The translations under genes and the position numbers were made by a program. 64,000 nucleotides of DNA from Streptomyces luteolus (lineage in GTDB: Bacteria > Actinomycetota > Actinomycetes > Streptomycetales > Streptomycetaceae). Of the stretch, positions 45,513 to 54,745 are shown piece after piece. Position 1 is the first letter of the stretch, and each line of letters begins with the position of its first letter. The DNA is taken from the NCBI RefSeq assembly GCF_029968015.1, contig NZ_JASCIS010000008.1:1-64000 (forward strand), written 5' to 3'. Below the pieces are notes generated by a model. It worked only from the letters and a program-made list of their open reading frames with translations, ran no database searches and was not told the origin of the DNA.

Positions 45513-47279
45513 TTACAGGTACTGCCCGGTGTTCGCCACGGTGTCGATGGAGCGTCCGGTGTCGGCGCCCTGCTTTCCGGTGACGAGGGTACGGATGTAG
45601 ACGATCCGTTCGCCCTTCTTGCCGGAGATTCGGGCCCAGTCGTCGGGGTTGGTGGTGTTGGGAAGGTCCTCGTTCTCCTTGAACTCGTCGACACATGCCT
45701 GGAGCAGGTGTGCGACGCGGAGGCCCTTCTGCTTCTGTTCGAGGAAGGCCTTGATGGCCATTTTCTTGGCGCGGCCGACGATGTTTTCGATCATTGCGCC
45801 GGAGTTGAAGTCCTTGAAGTAGAGGACTTCCTTGTCGCCGTTGGCGTACGTGACTTCGAGGAAGCGGTTCTCCTCGGATTCGGCGTACATCTGCTCGACG
45901 ACGGACTGGATCATGGCGGCTGCGGTGGCGTCGCGGTCGCCGGTGTGTTCGGCCAGGTCGTCGGCGTGCAGGGGCAGCGTGGACTTCATGTATTTGGCGA
46001 AGATGTCCTTGGCGGCCTCGGCGTCCGGGCGCTCGATCTTGATTTTCACGTCGAGGCGGCCGGGGCGCAGGATGGCGGGGTCGATCATGTCCTCGCGGTT
46101 GGAGGCGCCGATGACCACGACGTTCTGGAGGCCTTCCACGCCGTCGATCTCGGCGAGCAGCTGGGGGACGATGGTGTTTTCCACGTCGGAGCTGACGCCG
46201 GATCCGCGGGTGCGGAAGAGGGATTCCATCTCGTCGAAGAAGACGATGACGGGGGTTCCCTCGCTGGCCTTCTCGCGTGCACGTTGGAAGACGAGGCGGA
46301 TCTGCCGCTCGGTCTCGCCGACGTACTTGTTGAGGAGTTCGGGTCCCTTGATGTTGAGGAAGAAGCTTTTGCCGGCGGCCTGTCCGGTGACTTCTGCGAC
46401 CTTCTTGGCAAGGGAGTTGGCGACGGCTTTGGCGATGAGTGTCTTGCCGCAGCCGGGTGGGCCGTAGAGCAACACGCCCTTGGGCGGGCGGAGTTCGTGC
46501 TCTTTGAACAGGTCGGGGTAGAGGTAGGGGAGTTCGACTGCGTCCCGGATCAGTTCGATCTGGTTTCCCAGGCCGCCGATCTGTTCGTAGCCGATGTCCG
46601 GGACCTCTTCGAGGACCAGTTCTTCCACTTCGCTCTTGGGCACGACTTCGTAGACGTATCCGGAGCGGGGTTCGAGCAGGAGGGCGTCGCCGGGGCGGAT
46701 GGTGATGTCGAGAAGCGGTTCGGCGAGCCGGACGACGCGTTCTTCGTCGGTGTGTCCGACGACGAGGGCGCGTTCGCCGTCCTCGAGGATCTCCTTGAGG
46801 GTGACGATGTCGCCGGCGCGCTCGTATTCCATGGCCTCGACCACGTTGAGCGCTTCGTTGAGCATCACTTCCTGGCCGCGCCTGAGCTCGTCGAGCTCGA
46901 CGCTGGGGCTGACGTTCACGCGGAGTTTTCGGCCGCCGGTGAAGATGTCGCAGGTGCCGTCCTCGTTGGCTTGCAGGAAGACACCGAAGCCGGCCGGGGG
47001 CTGTGCGAGCCGGTCGACTTCCTCCTTGAGGGCCACGATCTGGTCTCGGGCCTCACGGAGCGTGTTCGCGAGCCGTTCGTTCTGGGCGGAGACTCCGGCC
47101 AGGTTCGTCTGCAGCTCGACGATCCGCTCTTCGAGAATTCTCGTGTGCCGCGGAGAGTCGGCGAGCTTGCGTCGCAGGACGGCGATCTCCTGCTCGAGAT
47201 AGGCAATCTGTCCGGCAGGGTCGTCGGACCCTCGACCCGGGCGGATGCCGCGGTTCATGTCGTCGTCGTGGGCTGCCAC
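45513..47279 (-). CDS. arc: Proteasome-associated AAA ATPase Arc/Mpa
   Basis: 588 aa. N-terminal coiled coil (about 20-75) that grips Pup, two OB folds, then the AAA domain with Walker [19 protein letters not shown], Walker [13 protein letters not shown] and arginine region [20 protein letters not shown]. Ends in QYL, the gate-opening tail that docks on the 20S alpha ring. GTG start with a very strong GGAGGAGG site. Divergent from the ferredoxin gene across 230 nt. Confidence 0.97.
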   Translation of the reverse strand: MAAHDDDMNRGIRPGRGSDDPAGQIAYLEQEIAVLRRKLADSPRHTRILEERIVELQTNLAGVSAQNERLANTLREARDQIVALKEEVDRLAQPPAGFGVFLQANEDGTCDIFTGGRKLRVNVSPSVELDELRRGQEVMLNEALNVVEAMEYERAGDIVTLKEILEDGERALVVGHTDEERVVRLAEPLLDITIRPGDALLLEPRSGYVYEVVPKSEVEELVLEEVPDIGYEQIGGLGNQIELIRDAVELPYLYPDLFKEHELRPPKGVLLYGPPGCGKTLIAKAVANSLAKKVAEVTGQAAGKSFFLNIKGPELLNKYVGETERQIRLVFQRAREKASEGTPVIVFFDEMESLFRTRGSGVSSDVENTIVPQLLAEIDGVEGLQNVVVIGASNREDMIDPAILRPGRLDVKIKIERPDAEAAKDIFAKYMKSTLPLHADDLAEHTGDRDATAAAMIQSVVEQMYAESEENRFLEVTYANGDKEVLYFKDFNSGAMIENIVGRAKKMAIKAFLEQKQKGLRVAHLLQACVDEFKENEDLPNTTNPDDWARISGKKGERIVYIRTLVTGKQGADTGRSIDTVANTGQYL

Positions 47280-47509
47280 GGTCCTCACCTCCTCCAAGGG
47301 GAGCTGGACGCTTCCTGACCCTACCTGGGCAGGTACGGATTGAAACCCCTAGATCACAAAGAGGTCTGGGGTGTGTCCGATCTTCACCCTTGCGTACTCC
47401 CTCACGCCAGGTGAATACCCACGGAACAACATCAAAAAGCGAGCGGTTGTAGGGTCGGAAGGTCCAACACCCGTCCGTACGGGGCCGACTTGTGAGTGAA
47501 GCAGGAGAT

Positions 47510-47821
47510 ATGAGCGTGCAGCAGGAGGCCCGGGGAGCGGCTGTCGGCGAGGAGCTGGAGGTCTGGATCGATCAGGACCTGTGCACCGGTGACGGCATCT
47601 GCGCGCAGTACGCGCCGGAGGTCTTCGAGCTCGATATCGACGGTCTGGCGTATGTGAAGAGTGCTGACGACGAGTTGCTGCAGGATCCGGGGGCTACGAC
47701 GCGGGTGCCGCTGCCTTTGTTGAAGGATGTCGCGCACTCGGCGAAGGAGTGTCCGGGCGACTGTATTCATGTGCGGCGTGTGACGGACCGTGTCGAGGTG
47801 TACGGACCGGACGCGGAGTAG
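47510..47821 (+). CDS. Small ferredoxin
   Basis: 103 aa. Cluster cysteines in DLCTGDGICAQYAPEVFELD and KECPGDCIHVRR: C-x5-C ... C-x3-C with a residue replacing the fourth, fitting a 3Fe-4S or 4Fe-4S type like those that serve cytochromes P450. Gene sits by arc in Streptomyces, with no P450 nearby. ATG 47510 preferred (AGGAG just upstream); a GTG at 47492 adds 6 residues. Confidence 0.88.
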   Translation: MSVQQEARGAAVGEELEVWIDQDLCTGDGICAQYAPEVFELDIDGLAYVKSADDELLQDPGATTRVPLPLLKDVAHSAKECPGDCIHVRRVTDRVEVYGPDAE

Positions 47822-47837
47822 CGGTCCGTACACCTCG
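47794..47837. terminator. Bidirectional terminator after ferredoxin
   Basis: Perfect 15-bp arms CGAGGTGTACGGACC and complement, one arm inside the last ferredoxin codons, between two convergent genes. Confidence 0.85.
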
Positions 47838-47865
47838 GGTGGTGGTGCTGGGGTTCCCGGTGGGG

Positions 47866-48438
47866 TCAGACGCTTTGGGCGGCGGGCTCGTCGGGCTGTT
47901 CGCTGCGGACGAACGATCCGTTCTGCCATTGCCACTTGGCCTTGTCCTGGGTGTCCGGGCAGCAGCTCGGGACGTCGGGTGAGGAGTAGCCGAGGAGGGT
48001 GGCGGTGACGGCTCCGTCGCGTACGGCGAAGTCGGTGACGCTGAGGCGGTCCTTGGGGTCGACGAGGGTGGCGACGACGCGGGGTGTGCCTTCGGTGGGG
48101 TTGGCGATGACGTAGACGCCGCTGGGTGGGGTGCCGGAGCCGGAGGCGCAGCGGACGACGGCGACGGTTTCGGGGTTCTGGTCGCCGTCGAGGTCGCCGG
48201 TGGCGTGCTTCTGGATCTGGGGTGCGGTGACTCCGCACTGCAGGGGGTATTCGGCGTTCTTGGGGTCGGGTGCGGTGGTTCTGGTGGCGGGCGGGGGGCC
48301 TGCCTGGGCTGCGGTGGCGTGGTCGGGCTGCAGGAAGGAGGAGCCCGCGACGACTGCGGCCAGTGCTGTGGCGGTGGCGAGCCAGTGCACGGGGCGGGGG
48401 GTTGTGTGTGCCAGTTCCGGGACGGCGGGGTGCTGCAC
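47866..48438 (-). CDS. Secreted protein of unknown function
   Basis: 190 aa, GTG start. Signal peptide with a hydrophobic core (LATATALAAVVAGSSFL) and likely cut near ATAAQA. The mature part holds an FG-GAP-like KHATGDLDGDQNPETVAVV, which suggests a calcium-binding or beta-propeller fragment, and an invariant-looking double Cys (DVPSCCPDTQ) plus two single Cys. No enzyme motif. Convergent with ferredoxin. Confidence 0.8.
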   Translation of the reverse strand: MQHPAVPELAHTTPRPVHWLATATALAAVVAGSSFLQPDHATAAQAGPPPATRTTAPDPKNAEYPLQCGVTAPQIQKHATGDLDGDQNPETVAVVRCASGSGTPPSGVYVIANPTEGTPRVVATLVDPKDRLSVTDFAVRDGAVTATLLGYSSPDVPSCCPDTQDKAKWQWQNGSFVRSEQPDEPAAQSV

Positions 48439-48558
48439 TAGGAGCGTCTCCTGTGGGCTGTGCCGGTGGGAGGGGTGCCCAGCATGGTGCCATACGTCAC
48501 AGTGGGGTGGAACGGCGGGGTGCGATGAGTTGCTGTCGGGTATAAGCGGTCAACGGCG

Positions 48559-48610
48559 AAGCGCCGCCGCCGAGTTCCGTGGTCGGTACGGGAACTCGGC
48601 GGCGGCGCTT
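48559..48610 (-). terminator. Strong terminator after trmI
   Basis: Perfect 20-bp inverted repeat (AAGCGCCGCCGCCGAGTTCC and complement) around a 12-nt loop, 28 nt after the trmI stop, in the 199-nt gap before the secreted protein gene. Confidence 0.9.
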
Positions 48611-48637
48611 GTTCGTTGGGGTGCTTCTGTGGTCCGG

Positions 48638-49549
48638 TCAGCGGCCGGCGGCTGCTGCTCCGCCGTCGGCGTTCGGTCCGGAGTAGTCCTCGCCGTACGC
48701 GCCCTTGGCGGGGCGGCGGCGGCGCATGGGGGGCTCGACTCCGTCGGCGAGGCGGCGTGCGGTGAGCAGGAAGCCGGTGTGGCCGATCATGCGGTGGTCG
48801 GGGCGGACGGCGAGGCCTTCGACGTGCCAGTTGCGGATCATCGACTCCCACGGCTGGGGCTCGGCGAAGCAGCCGATCTCGCGGATCGACTCGACGGTGC
48901 GGGCCAGCTGTGTGGTGGTGGCGACGTAGCAGCAGAGGATGCCGCCGGGGACGAGTGCCTTGGAGACGGCGTCGAGGCATTCCCAGGGGGCGAGCATGTC
49001 GAGGATGACGCGGTCGACGTCGCTGTCGGTGAGGTTGTCCTGGAGGTCGCCGACGGTGAGCTGCCAGGCGGGGTGGGGGCCGCCGAAGTAGCGCTCGACG
49101 TTCTGCTGGGCGATCTCGGCGAAGTCCTCGCGGCGCTCGTAGGAGTGCAGCATGCCCTGGTCGCCGATGGCGCGGAGCAGGAAGCTGCTGAGCGAGCCCG
49201 AGCCGACGCCGGCTTCCACGACGCGGGCGCCGGGGAAGATGTCGCCGAAGGCGAGGATCTGCCCGGCGTCCTTGGGGTAGACCACGGCGGCGCCGCGGGG
49301 CATGGACAGGACGTAGTCGGGGAGCAGGGGGCGCAGCGCGAGGTAGGCGACGTTGCCGGTGGTGCGGACAACGCTGCCCTCGGGTGCGCCGATCAGCTCG
49401 TCGTGCGGGAAGGAACCCTTGTGGGTGTGGAAGTTCTTTCCCTCTTCGAGCGTGAACGTGTAGTGGCGGCCCTTGGGGTCGGTCAGCTGTACCTGGTCCC
49501 CGACCTTGAAGGGCCCGCGTCGGCGGGCGGCACCGGTCGGTTCGGACAT
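48638..49549 (-). CDS. trmI: tRNA (adenine-58-N1)-methyltransferase TrmI
   Basis: 303 aa. N-terminal beta domain (GPFKVGDQVQLTDPKGRHYT) and a Rossmann methyltransferase with SAM motif VVEAGVGSGSLSSFLLRAIG, D at VDRVILDMLAPWECLDAV. Makes m1A58 in the T-loop of tRNAs. In actinobacteria it lies near the proteasome genes. Longer C-terminal tail (MRRRRPAKGAYGEDYSGPN). ATG 49549. The site-2 protease gene is 57 nt upstream on the same strand. Confidence 0.94.
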   Translation of the reverse strand: MSEPTGAARRRGPFKVGDQVQLTDPKGRHYTFTLEEGKNFHTHKGSFPHDELIGAPEGSVVRTTGNVAYLALRPLLPDYVLSMPRGAAVVYPKDAGQILAFGDIFPGARVVEAGVGSGSLSSFLLRAIGDQGMLHSYERREDFAEIAQQNVERYFGGPHPAWQLTVGDLQDNLTDSDVDRVILDMLAPWECLDAVSKALVPGGILCCYVATTTQLARTVESIREIGCFAEPQPWESMIRNWHVEGLAVRPDHRMIGHTGFLLTARRLADGVEPPMRRRRPAKGAYGEDYSGPNADGGAAAAGR

Positions 49550-49606
49550 GTGACCAGCGTACCGGCCCGGTCGCGGGTGCCGGACCACGAGGGGTGGGCG
49601 GTGGGG

Positions 49607-51193
49607 TCAGTCGGAGCGGGCCATCGCCTTGACGAAGGCGCGTTCCACGTCGGCGGTGGAGAGGACGCCGTAGATCTCGCCGGTGGGTTCGACGACGAGG
49701 TACTCGGTGGCGGGGGTGGCGCGCAGGGTGTCGATGAGGTCTTCGCCGGCGAGTTCGGCGGAGACGCGCATGCCGTCGGTGAGGTCCTGGGCGAGTGAGC
49801 TGACGGCGACCCAGGGGCGGCGGTGTTCGGGGACTCCGACGATGGCGGCTTCGCGGACGACGGCGGTGGCGTCGCCTTCGCTGTCGACGACGACGAGGGC
49901 GCGGGCGCCGGCGGCGTTGGCGCGGCGGAGGGCTTCGGAGAGGGGGGTGTCGGAGGTGACGGGCACGGCGCGGCGGGTGAGGGTGCGGGCCTGGAGCTGT
50001 GGGAGGTGTTCGCGCAGGCGGGCCATGCGGAGGCTGTTGCCGGCGCCGGTCCAGATGATCGCGGCGAGGATGGCGGCGAGCAGGGCGTCGGTGACGGTCT
50101 CCACGCCGACGCTGCGGGGGGCGCCGCCGAGGATGCCGGACTGGGTGAGCAGCGGGAGTCCGATGAGCACGGTGATGGCGAGGGCGCGGCCGACCCAGGC
50201 GGCGGCGACGGTGCCGGCCATCGGCCTGCCGGTGATCTTCCAGACGACGGCGCGGAGCATGCGTCCGCCGTCGAGGGGCAGTCCGGGGAGCAGGTTGAAG
50301 ATCGCCACGATGAGGTTGGAGATCATCAGGCCGGCCATGAGGACGCCGGGGACGGTGCCGGGTTCGACGACGTACATGCCGGCGTAGAAGACGGCGGTGA
50401 GGACGAGGGAGAGCAGCGGGCCGACGAAGGCGAGCATGAACTCGCGGCCGGGGGTCTCGGACTCCTTCTCGATCTCGGATACGCCGCCGAAGAACTGGAG
50501 TTGGATGCGGCGGACGGGGAGCTTGTAGCGGAGCGCGACGATGGTGTGGGCGATCTCGTGGACGAGTACGGAGGCGTAGAAGGCGACCGCGAAGAAGAGC
50601 GAGACGAGATAGCGCAGAGCGCCGAGCTCGGGCAGGATCCGGTCGAGCTGGGCGCCGAAGACCCAGGTGATGAGGGCGGCGACGAGGAACCAGCTGGGTG
50701 CGACGTGGATCGGCACACCGAGGATCCGCCCCATGACGATGCCGCCGCGGGGGCGGTCGGGCTTGGGGGCGGGGGGCTTCGGCTTGGGGGCGGGGGGCTT
50801 CGGCTTGGGGGCGGGGGGCTTCGGCTTGGGGGCGGGGGATTTCGGCTTGGGGGCGGGCTCGGGCTTCGGGTCCGCGTCGGGCTTCGGCTCTACGGAGGAC
50901 TCCGGGGCGCCCTTGTCCGTGGCTGCGTCCGAGGTCACGTCCGACGCTGTGCCCGTGCCCGTGCCCGCGCCCGTGCCTGTGTCCGTGCCCGTACCCGAGC
51001 CTGTGCCCGTATCCGTATCCGTATCCGTGCCTGTGTCCGGGGGCGTGCCCGCAGCCGGGTCCCCGCCCGTGTGGTTCTCCGTATCGGTCGCGGGCGCAGC
51101 GAGGTCCGCCGACTGCTCGGCGTGCTTGGTGCTCTCGTCGGTGCCGGAGGCCGCTCCCCCGGTGCGGGAGCGCGGCTGGCCGCTCTCGTCCAC
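49607..51193 (-). CDS. Site-2 protease family membrane metalloprotease with CBS pair
   Basis: 528 aa. Residues 1-150 are low complexity: a (TG/TD)n stretch about 53-83 and four PAPKPKP-type repeats about 113-146. The peptidase M50 domain follows with H212-E-x-x-H216 (VLVHEIAHTIVAL) and D308 (LLPGLPLDGGRMLRAV), six helices in all, then two CBS domains (about 400-520). Cuts membrane proteins in the bilayer, possibly in sigma-factor control. GTG start; an internal start at about residue 150 (MGRILGVPIH) would remove the repeats. Upstream of trmI, same strand. Confidence 0.9.
   Translation of the reverse strand: MDESGQPRSRTGGAASGTDESTKHAEQSADLAAPATDTENHTGGDPAAGTPPDTGTDTDTDTGTGSGTGTDTGTGAGTGTGTASDVTSDAATDKGAPESSVEPKPDADPKPEPAPKPKSPAPKPKPPAPKPKPPAPKPKPPAPKPDRPRGGIVMGRILGVPIHVAPSWFLVAALITWVFGAQLDRILPELGALRYLVSLFFAVAFYASVLVHEIAHTIVALRYKLPVRRIQLQFFGGVSEIEKESETPGREFMLAFVGPLLSLVLTAVFYAGMYVVEPGTVPGVLMAGLMISNLIVAIFNLLPGLPLDGGRMLRAVVWKITGRPMAGTVAAAWVGRALAITVLIGLPLLTQSGILGGAPRSVGVETVTDALLAAILAAIIWTGAGNSLRMARLREHLPQLQARTLTRRAVPVTSDTPLSEALRRANAAGARALVVVDSEGDATAVVREAAIVGVPEHRRPWVAVSSLAQDLTDGMRVSAELAGEDLIDTLRATPATEYLVVEPTGEIYGVLSTADVERAFVKAMARSD
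50764..50856 (-). repeat. 21-bp tandem repeat coding PKPPAPK
   Basis: Four copies of a 21-nt unit (plus strand GGGGGCGGGGGGCTTCGGCT, then T) inside the site-2 protease gene. Because the unit is seven codons, copy number can vary without a frameshift. A second, hexamer-based repeat coding (TG)n lies at about 50949-51045. Confidence 0.9.
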
Positions 51194-51373
51194 TGTGACC
51201 CTGTCTCCTCGTTCGAAGCGTCTTCCGCCGCCGTGTGACGCGCCCGCCCGTCTTCCGGCCGGCGCATCCCAACGGGGCGCCGTGAGCCGCTGCTTCTCTG
51301 ATCATGCAGTGCGAGAGGGTTCGACGTCGATGGTATGCGTCCGCTGTCAGTGGCGGGTCGTAGGGTCTTCTCC

Positions 51374-52267
51374 ATGGAAAACAGCACCGCCGCTGCCGTG
51401 GCCGCCGTCCCCCCGGCGTCGCTCTCGCCGTCCCGGGCGAGCGACTTCATGCAGTGCCCGCTGCTCTATCGCTTCCGGGTGATCGACAAGCTGCCGGAGA
51501 AGCCGAGCGAGGCGGCGACGCGCGGCACGCTGGTGCACGCCGTCCTGGAGCGGCTCTTCGACGCCCCGGCGGCCGAGCGCACCGCGCCGCGCGCGAAGTC
51601 GCTCGTGCCCGGCCAGTGGGACCGACTGCGGGCGTCGAAGCCGGAGTTGGGGGAGCTTTTCGGGGATGCGGATGAGGAGAGTGCCGGGCTGCGGATGGCC
51701 GAGTGGCTGGCGCAGGCCGAGTCGCTGGTGGAGCGCTGGTTCACGCTGGAGGATCCGACGCGGCTTGAGCCGGCCGAGCGGGAGCTGTTCGTGGAGGCGG
51801 AGCTGGAGTCGGGCCTCAGACTGCGCGGCATCATCGACCGCGTGGACGTGGCGCCGACGGGCGAGGTCCGCATCGTCGACTACAAGACGGGCAAGGCCCC
51901 GCGCCCCGAGTATGCGGAGGGTGCCCTGTTCCAGATGAAGTTCTACGCCCTGGTGGTGTGGCGCCTGAAGGGTGTGGTGCCGCGGCGGCTGCAGCTGGTG
52001 TATCTGGGCAGCGGTGATGTGCTGACGTACGACCCGGTGCCGGCGGATCTGGAGCGGGTGGAGCGGAAGCTGCACGCGTTGTGGGACGCGATCCGGCAGG
52101 CGACCGAGTCGGGGGACTGGCGGCCGCGGCGGACGAAGCTGTGCGGCTGGTGCGACCACCAGGCGGTCTGCCCGGAATTCGGGGGGACTCCCCCGCCGTA
52201 TCCGCTTCCGGTCAGGGCGCCCGGCTCCGGTGGGGAGGAGCAGGGCAGAATGGGCGGCCCGGTCTAG
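51374..52267 (+). CDS. RecB-like PD-(D/E)XK nuclease with Fe-S cysteines
   Basis: 297 aa. Nuclease core GIIDRVDVAPTGEVRIVDYK (D ... D-x-K) and QMKFYALVVWR as the downstream Gln motif. One Cys near the N-terminus (FMQCPLLYRF) and three near the end (CGWCDHQAVC) form a 4Fe-4S staple as in AddB and Cas4 proteins. Single-strand DNA processing is likely. Divergent from the site-2 protease gene, 181 nt apart. Not part of a CRISPR locus: no array or other cas gene in the window. Confidence 0.9.
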   Translation: MENSTAAAVAAVPPASLSPSRASDFMQCPLLYRFRVIDKLPEKPSEAATRGTLVHAVLERLFDAPAAERTAPRAKSLVPGQWDRLRASKPELGELFGDADEESAGLRMAEWLAQAESLVERWFTLEDPTRLEPAERELFVEAELESGLRLRGIIDRVDVAPTGEVRIVDYKTGKAPRPEYAEGALFQMKFYALVVWRLKGVVPRRLQLVYLGSGDVLTYDPVPADLERVERKLHALWDAIRQATESGDWRPRRTKLCGWCDHQAVCPEFGGTPPPYPLPVRAPGSGGEEQGRMGGPV

Positions 52268-52288
52268 GCCTGTCGAAGGAGTTGTCTC

Positions 52289-52960
52289 GTGGCGATCCGC
52301 GTCCTGCTGGTCGATGACCAGCCGCTGCTGCGCACCGGTTTCCGGATGATCCTGGAGGCTGAGCAGGATCTCGCGGTCGTCGGTGAGGCGGGTGACGGGC
52401 TGCAGGCGCTTGATCAGGTGCGTGCGCTGCAGCCCGATGTGGTGCTGATGGACATCCGTATGCCGCGGATGGACGGGGTGGAGGCGACCCGGCAGATCAC
52501 GGGTCCGGAGAAGGACGGTCCGGCGAAGGTCCTGGTCCTGACGACGTTCGACCTCGACGAGTACGTGGTGGAGGCGCTGCGGGCGGGCGCCAGTGGCTTC
52601 CTCCTGAAGGACGCTCCGGCGCACGAGCTGGTGCAGGCGATCCGGGTGGTCGCGGCGGGTGAGGCGATGCTGGCGCCGAGCATCACGCGCCGGCTGCTCG
52701 ACAAGTACGCGGGGCATCTGCCGTCGGGCGAGGAGCCGGTGCCGGACACGCTGCACACGTTGACCGAGCGTGAGGTGGAGGTGCTGAAGCTGGTGGCTCG
52801 GGGGCTGTCCAACGCGGAGATCGCGGCGGATCTGTTCGTCAGCGAGACGACGGTGAAGACGCATGTGGGCCATGTGCTGACGAAGCTGGGCCTGCGGGAC
52901 CGGGTGCAGGCGGCGGTGTACGCGTACGAGAGCGGTCTGGTGCGCCCCGGAGCGCAGTAG
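52289..52960 (+). CDS. NarL/FixJ-type response regulator
   Basis: 223 aa. Receiver with phospho-acceptor D55 (VVLMDIRMPRMDG), acidic pair in VLLVDDQPL, K in SGFLLKD; C-terminal LuxR HTH (TEREVEVLKLVARGLSNAEI, TVKTHVGHVLTKL). GTG start with AAGGAG at 7 nt, 21 nt after the nuclease gene. No histidine kinase gene lies nearby, so it is an orphan in this window. Function unknown. Confidence 0.94.
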   Translation: MAIRVLLVDDQPLLRTGFRMILEAEQDLAVVGEAGDGLQALDQVRALQPDVVLMDIRMPRMDGVEATRQITGPEKDGPAKVLVLTTFDLDEYVVEALRAGASGFLLKDAPAHELVQAIRVVAAGEAMLAPSITRRLLDKYAGHLPSGEEPVPDTLHTLTEREVEVLKLVARGLSNAEIAADLFVSETTVKTHVGHVLTKLGLRDRVQAAVYAYESGLVRPGAQ

Positions 52961-52971
52961 GGCGGGGAGTA

Positions 52972-53014
52972 CGCGCGACGGCCCGGGGTGGTGTTCGCCC
53001 CGGGCCGTCGCGCG
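52972..53014. terminator. Bidirectional terminator
   Basis: Perfect 17-bp arms CGCGCGACGGCCCGGGG and complement around a 9-nt loop, between the convergent response regulator and solute-binding genes. Confidence 0.92.
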
Positions 53015-53021
53015 TGGGGCG

Positions 53022-54605
53022 TCAGTGCTTCTCGAGTTCCCAGAAGCGGAAGACGGTGGAGGCGTCCAGGCACCATTCGACGCCGGTGACGCGGTCGGAG
53101 GTCACCGCGTACTGCTTGCCCTGCCAGATGGGGAGGAGGGGCAGTTCGTCGGCGACGATCTCCTGGAGTTCGCCGAAGTCCTTCGCGGTGGCGGAGCGCT
53201 CGCTGACTCCGGCGGTTCCGGGGATGATCCGGTCGGTGATCGTCTCGTTGGTGTAGTTGTTCTGCAGCACGTTGTCGTGGCCGAAGAACGGCTGGGTGAA
53301 GTTGTCGGGGTCCGGGTAGTCGGGGACCCAGCCCTTGGCGTAGACGCCGTACTTCCCGGCCTTGATGTCCTTCTCGTACTGCTCGAACGGTACGGACCTG
53401 ACCTTGGCGTCGAAGAGGCCGCTGTCGTTGAGCTGCTCGGCGATGGCCTTGAACTCCTGGACGGTGGCGGGCCCGTAGCGGGAGGGGGTGGCCCACAGGG
53501 TCAGGTCGACCTTGCCCCGCACGCCGTCCTCGCGCAGGGCGGCGGCGGCCTTGTCGCGCTGGGGGTGGGCGCCGTAGGTGTCGAAGAACGGGGTGGTGTG
53601 GGCGGTGATGCCGGACGGGATGATCGAGTACAGCGGGGTGGCGGTGCCGTTGTGGACCTTCTCGACGAGGGCGTCGCGGTCCAGGAGGTACGCGAGGGCC
53701 TTGCGGACGCCGAGCTTGCCGGTGACGGGGTGGTCCATGTTGAAGACGAGGTGCTGGACCTCGGCGCTGGAGCCTTCGACGACCTCGACGCCGGACTTGT
53801 CGCCCTGCCGCTCGATGTCGGCTATGTCCTCGGCGGCGAGGCCGCGGTAGGCGAGGTCGATGTCGCCGTCGAGGACGGCCTGCTTCAGCTTCTTCTGGTC
53901 GTCGTGGAAGAACTTGAGGGTGACCCCGGAGTTCTTGGGCTTGGCCGGGCCGCGGTACTTGGGGTTGGCCTTGAACACCGACTGGTCGTCGCCGAAGGAC
54001 TGCAGGGTGTAGGGGCCGGAGCCGATGGCCTTGTGGTCGTCGCGGAGCCGGTCGTACGGGTACTCGCGGTGGTCGACGATGGATCCGGCGCCGGAGGCGA
54101 TCTTGCTGGGGAAGGTGGCGTCGGGGACCTTGAGGCGGAAGACGACGGTGCGGGCGTCGGGGGTCTCGATGTGGTCGATCGAGGAGAGCATGGCGTCGGC
54201 CGGGCCGTCGGCGGCGTTGATCTCGCGGGTGCGGTCGAAGGAGAACTTGACGTCCTTCGAGGTCAGCGCGTTGCCGTTGCTGAACTTCAGTCCTGAGCGG
54301 AGGGTGCAGCGGAAGACCCGGGTGTGGGCGTCGGTGAAGCCGCACTCCTCGGCCGCGTCGGGCTCCGGCTGGGTGCCGCCCTTGGGGAAGCTGAGCAGCG
54401 ACTGGAAGACGTTGTTGAACAGCATCCACGAGCCGGGGTCGTAGCCGGCGGCGGGGTCGGTGGCGAGGACCGCGTCGGACATTCCCATGACCACGCCGTC
54501 GGCGGTGTCGGCGGCGCCGCCCTGGTCGGTGCCGCAGGCGGTGAGCAGTCCGGCGGCGAGTCCCGCCGCGAGGAACGGGGCGTACCGCTGGGTGCGCTTG
54601 TTCAC
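53022..54605 (-). CDS. Family-5 solute-binding lipoprotein A
   Basis: 527 aa peptide/nickel-type extracellular receptor. Lipobox LLTACGTDQ after a short basic start. Family core: FRCTLRSGLKFSNGNALTSK, VVFRLKVPDATFPSKIASGA, ALAYLLDRDALVEKV, YAKGWVPDYPDPDNFTQPFF. GTG start. No permease or ATPase gene adjoins, so it must share them or act as a receptor. About half-identical by eye in key motifs to the next receptor gene, a tandem duplication. Promoter region holds 14-15-bp repeats. Confidence 0.93.
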   Translation of the reverse strand: MNKRTQRYAPFLAAGLAAGLLTACGTDQGGAADTADGVVMGMSDAVLATDPAAGYDPGSWMLFNNVFQSLLSFPKGGTQPEPDAAEECGFTDAHTRVFRCTLRSGLKFSNGNALTSKDVKFSFDRTREINAADGPADAMLSSIDHIETPDARTVVFRLKVPDATFPSKIASGAGSIVDHREYPYDRLRDDHKAIGSGPYTLQSFGDDQSVFKANPKYRGPAKPKNSGVTLKFFHDDQKKLKQAVLDGDIDLAYRGLAAEDIADIERQGDKSGVEVVEGSSAEVQHLVFNMDHPVTGKLGVRKALAYLLDRDALVEKVHNGTATPLYSIIPSGITAHTTPFFDTYGAHPQRDKAAAALREDGVRGKVDLTLWATPSRYGPATVQEFKAIAEQLNDSGLFDAKVRSVPFEQYEKDIKAGKYGVYAKGWVPDYPDPDNFTQPFFGHDNVLQNNYTNETITDRIIPGTAGVSERSATAKDFGELQEIVADELPLLPIWQGKQYAVTSDRVTGVEWCLDASTVFRFWELEKH

Positions 54606-54634
54606 GTGGTTCTTCGTTCCTTTGGTGCGCAGTG

Positions 54635-54721
54635 GTTCAACTGGTGCGGTTCAACTGGTGCTGATTCAGCTGGTGCTGGTTCAACTGGTGCTGGTTCAAG
54701 TGGTGCTGTTCAACTGGTGCT
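54635..54721. repeat. 14-15-bp tandem repeats between receptor genes
   Basis: Six head-to-tail copies of GGTTCAACTGGTGCT (some 14 nt, one GATTCAGCTGGTGCT, one with AAGTGG) fill the 140-nt gap and lie just upstream of the start of receptor gene A. They are outside any gene. Confidence 0.93.
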
Positions 54722-54745
54722 GTTCACCAGGACATTGCTGAGGGC

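Noticed and set aside
43651..45600. 649-aa plus-strand frame across dop
   Set aside because: It is antisense to dop, which has clear family motifs and a strong ribosome site. The plus frame is Gly/Val/Asp-rich with no domain.
51374..52267. Cas4 of a CRISPR system
   Set aside because: The nuclease has the Cas4/AddB-type cysteines, but there is no array or other cas gene and the length and neighbours fit the actinobacterial RecB-like house gene.
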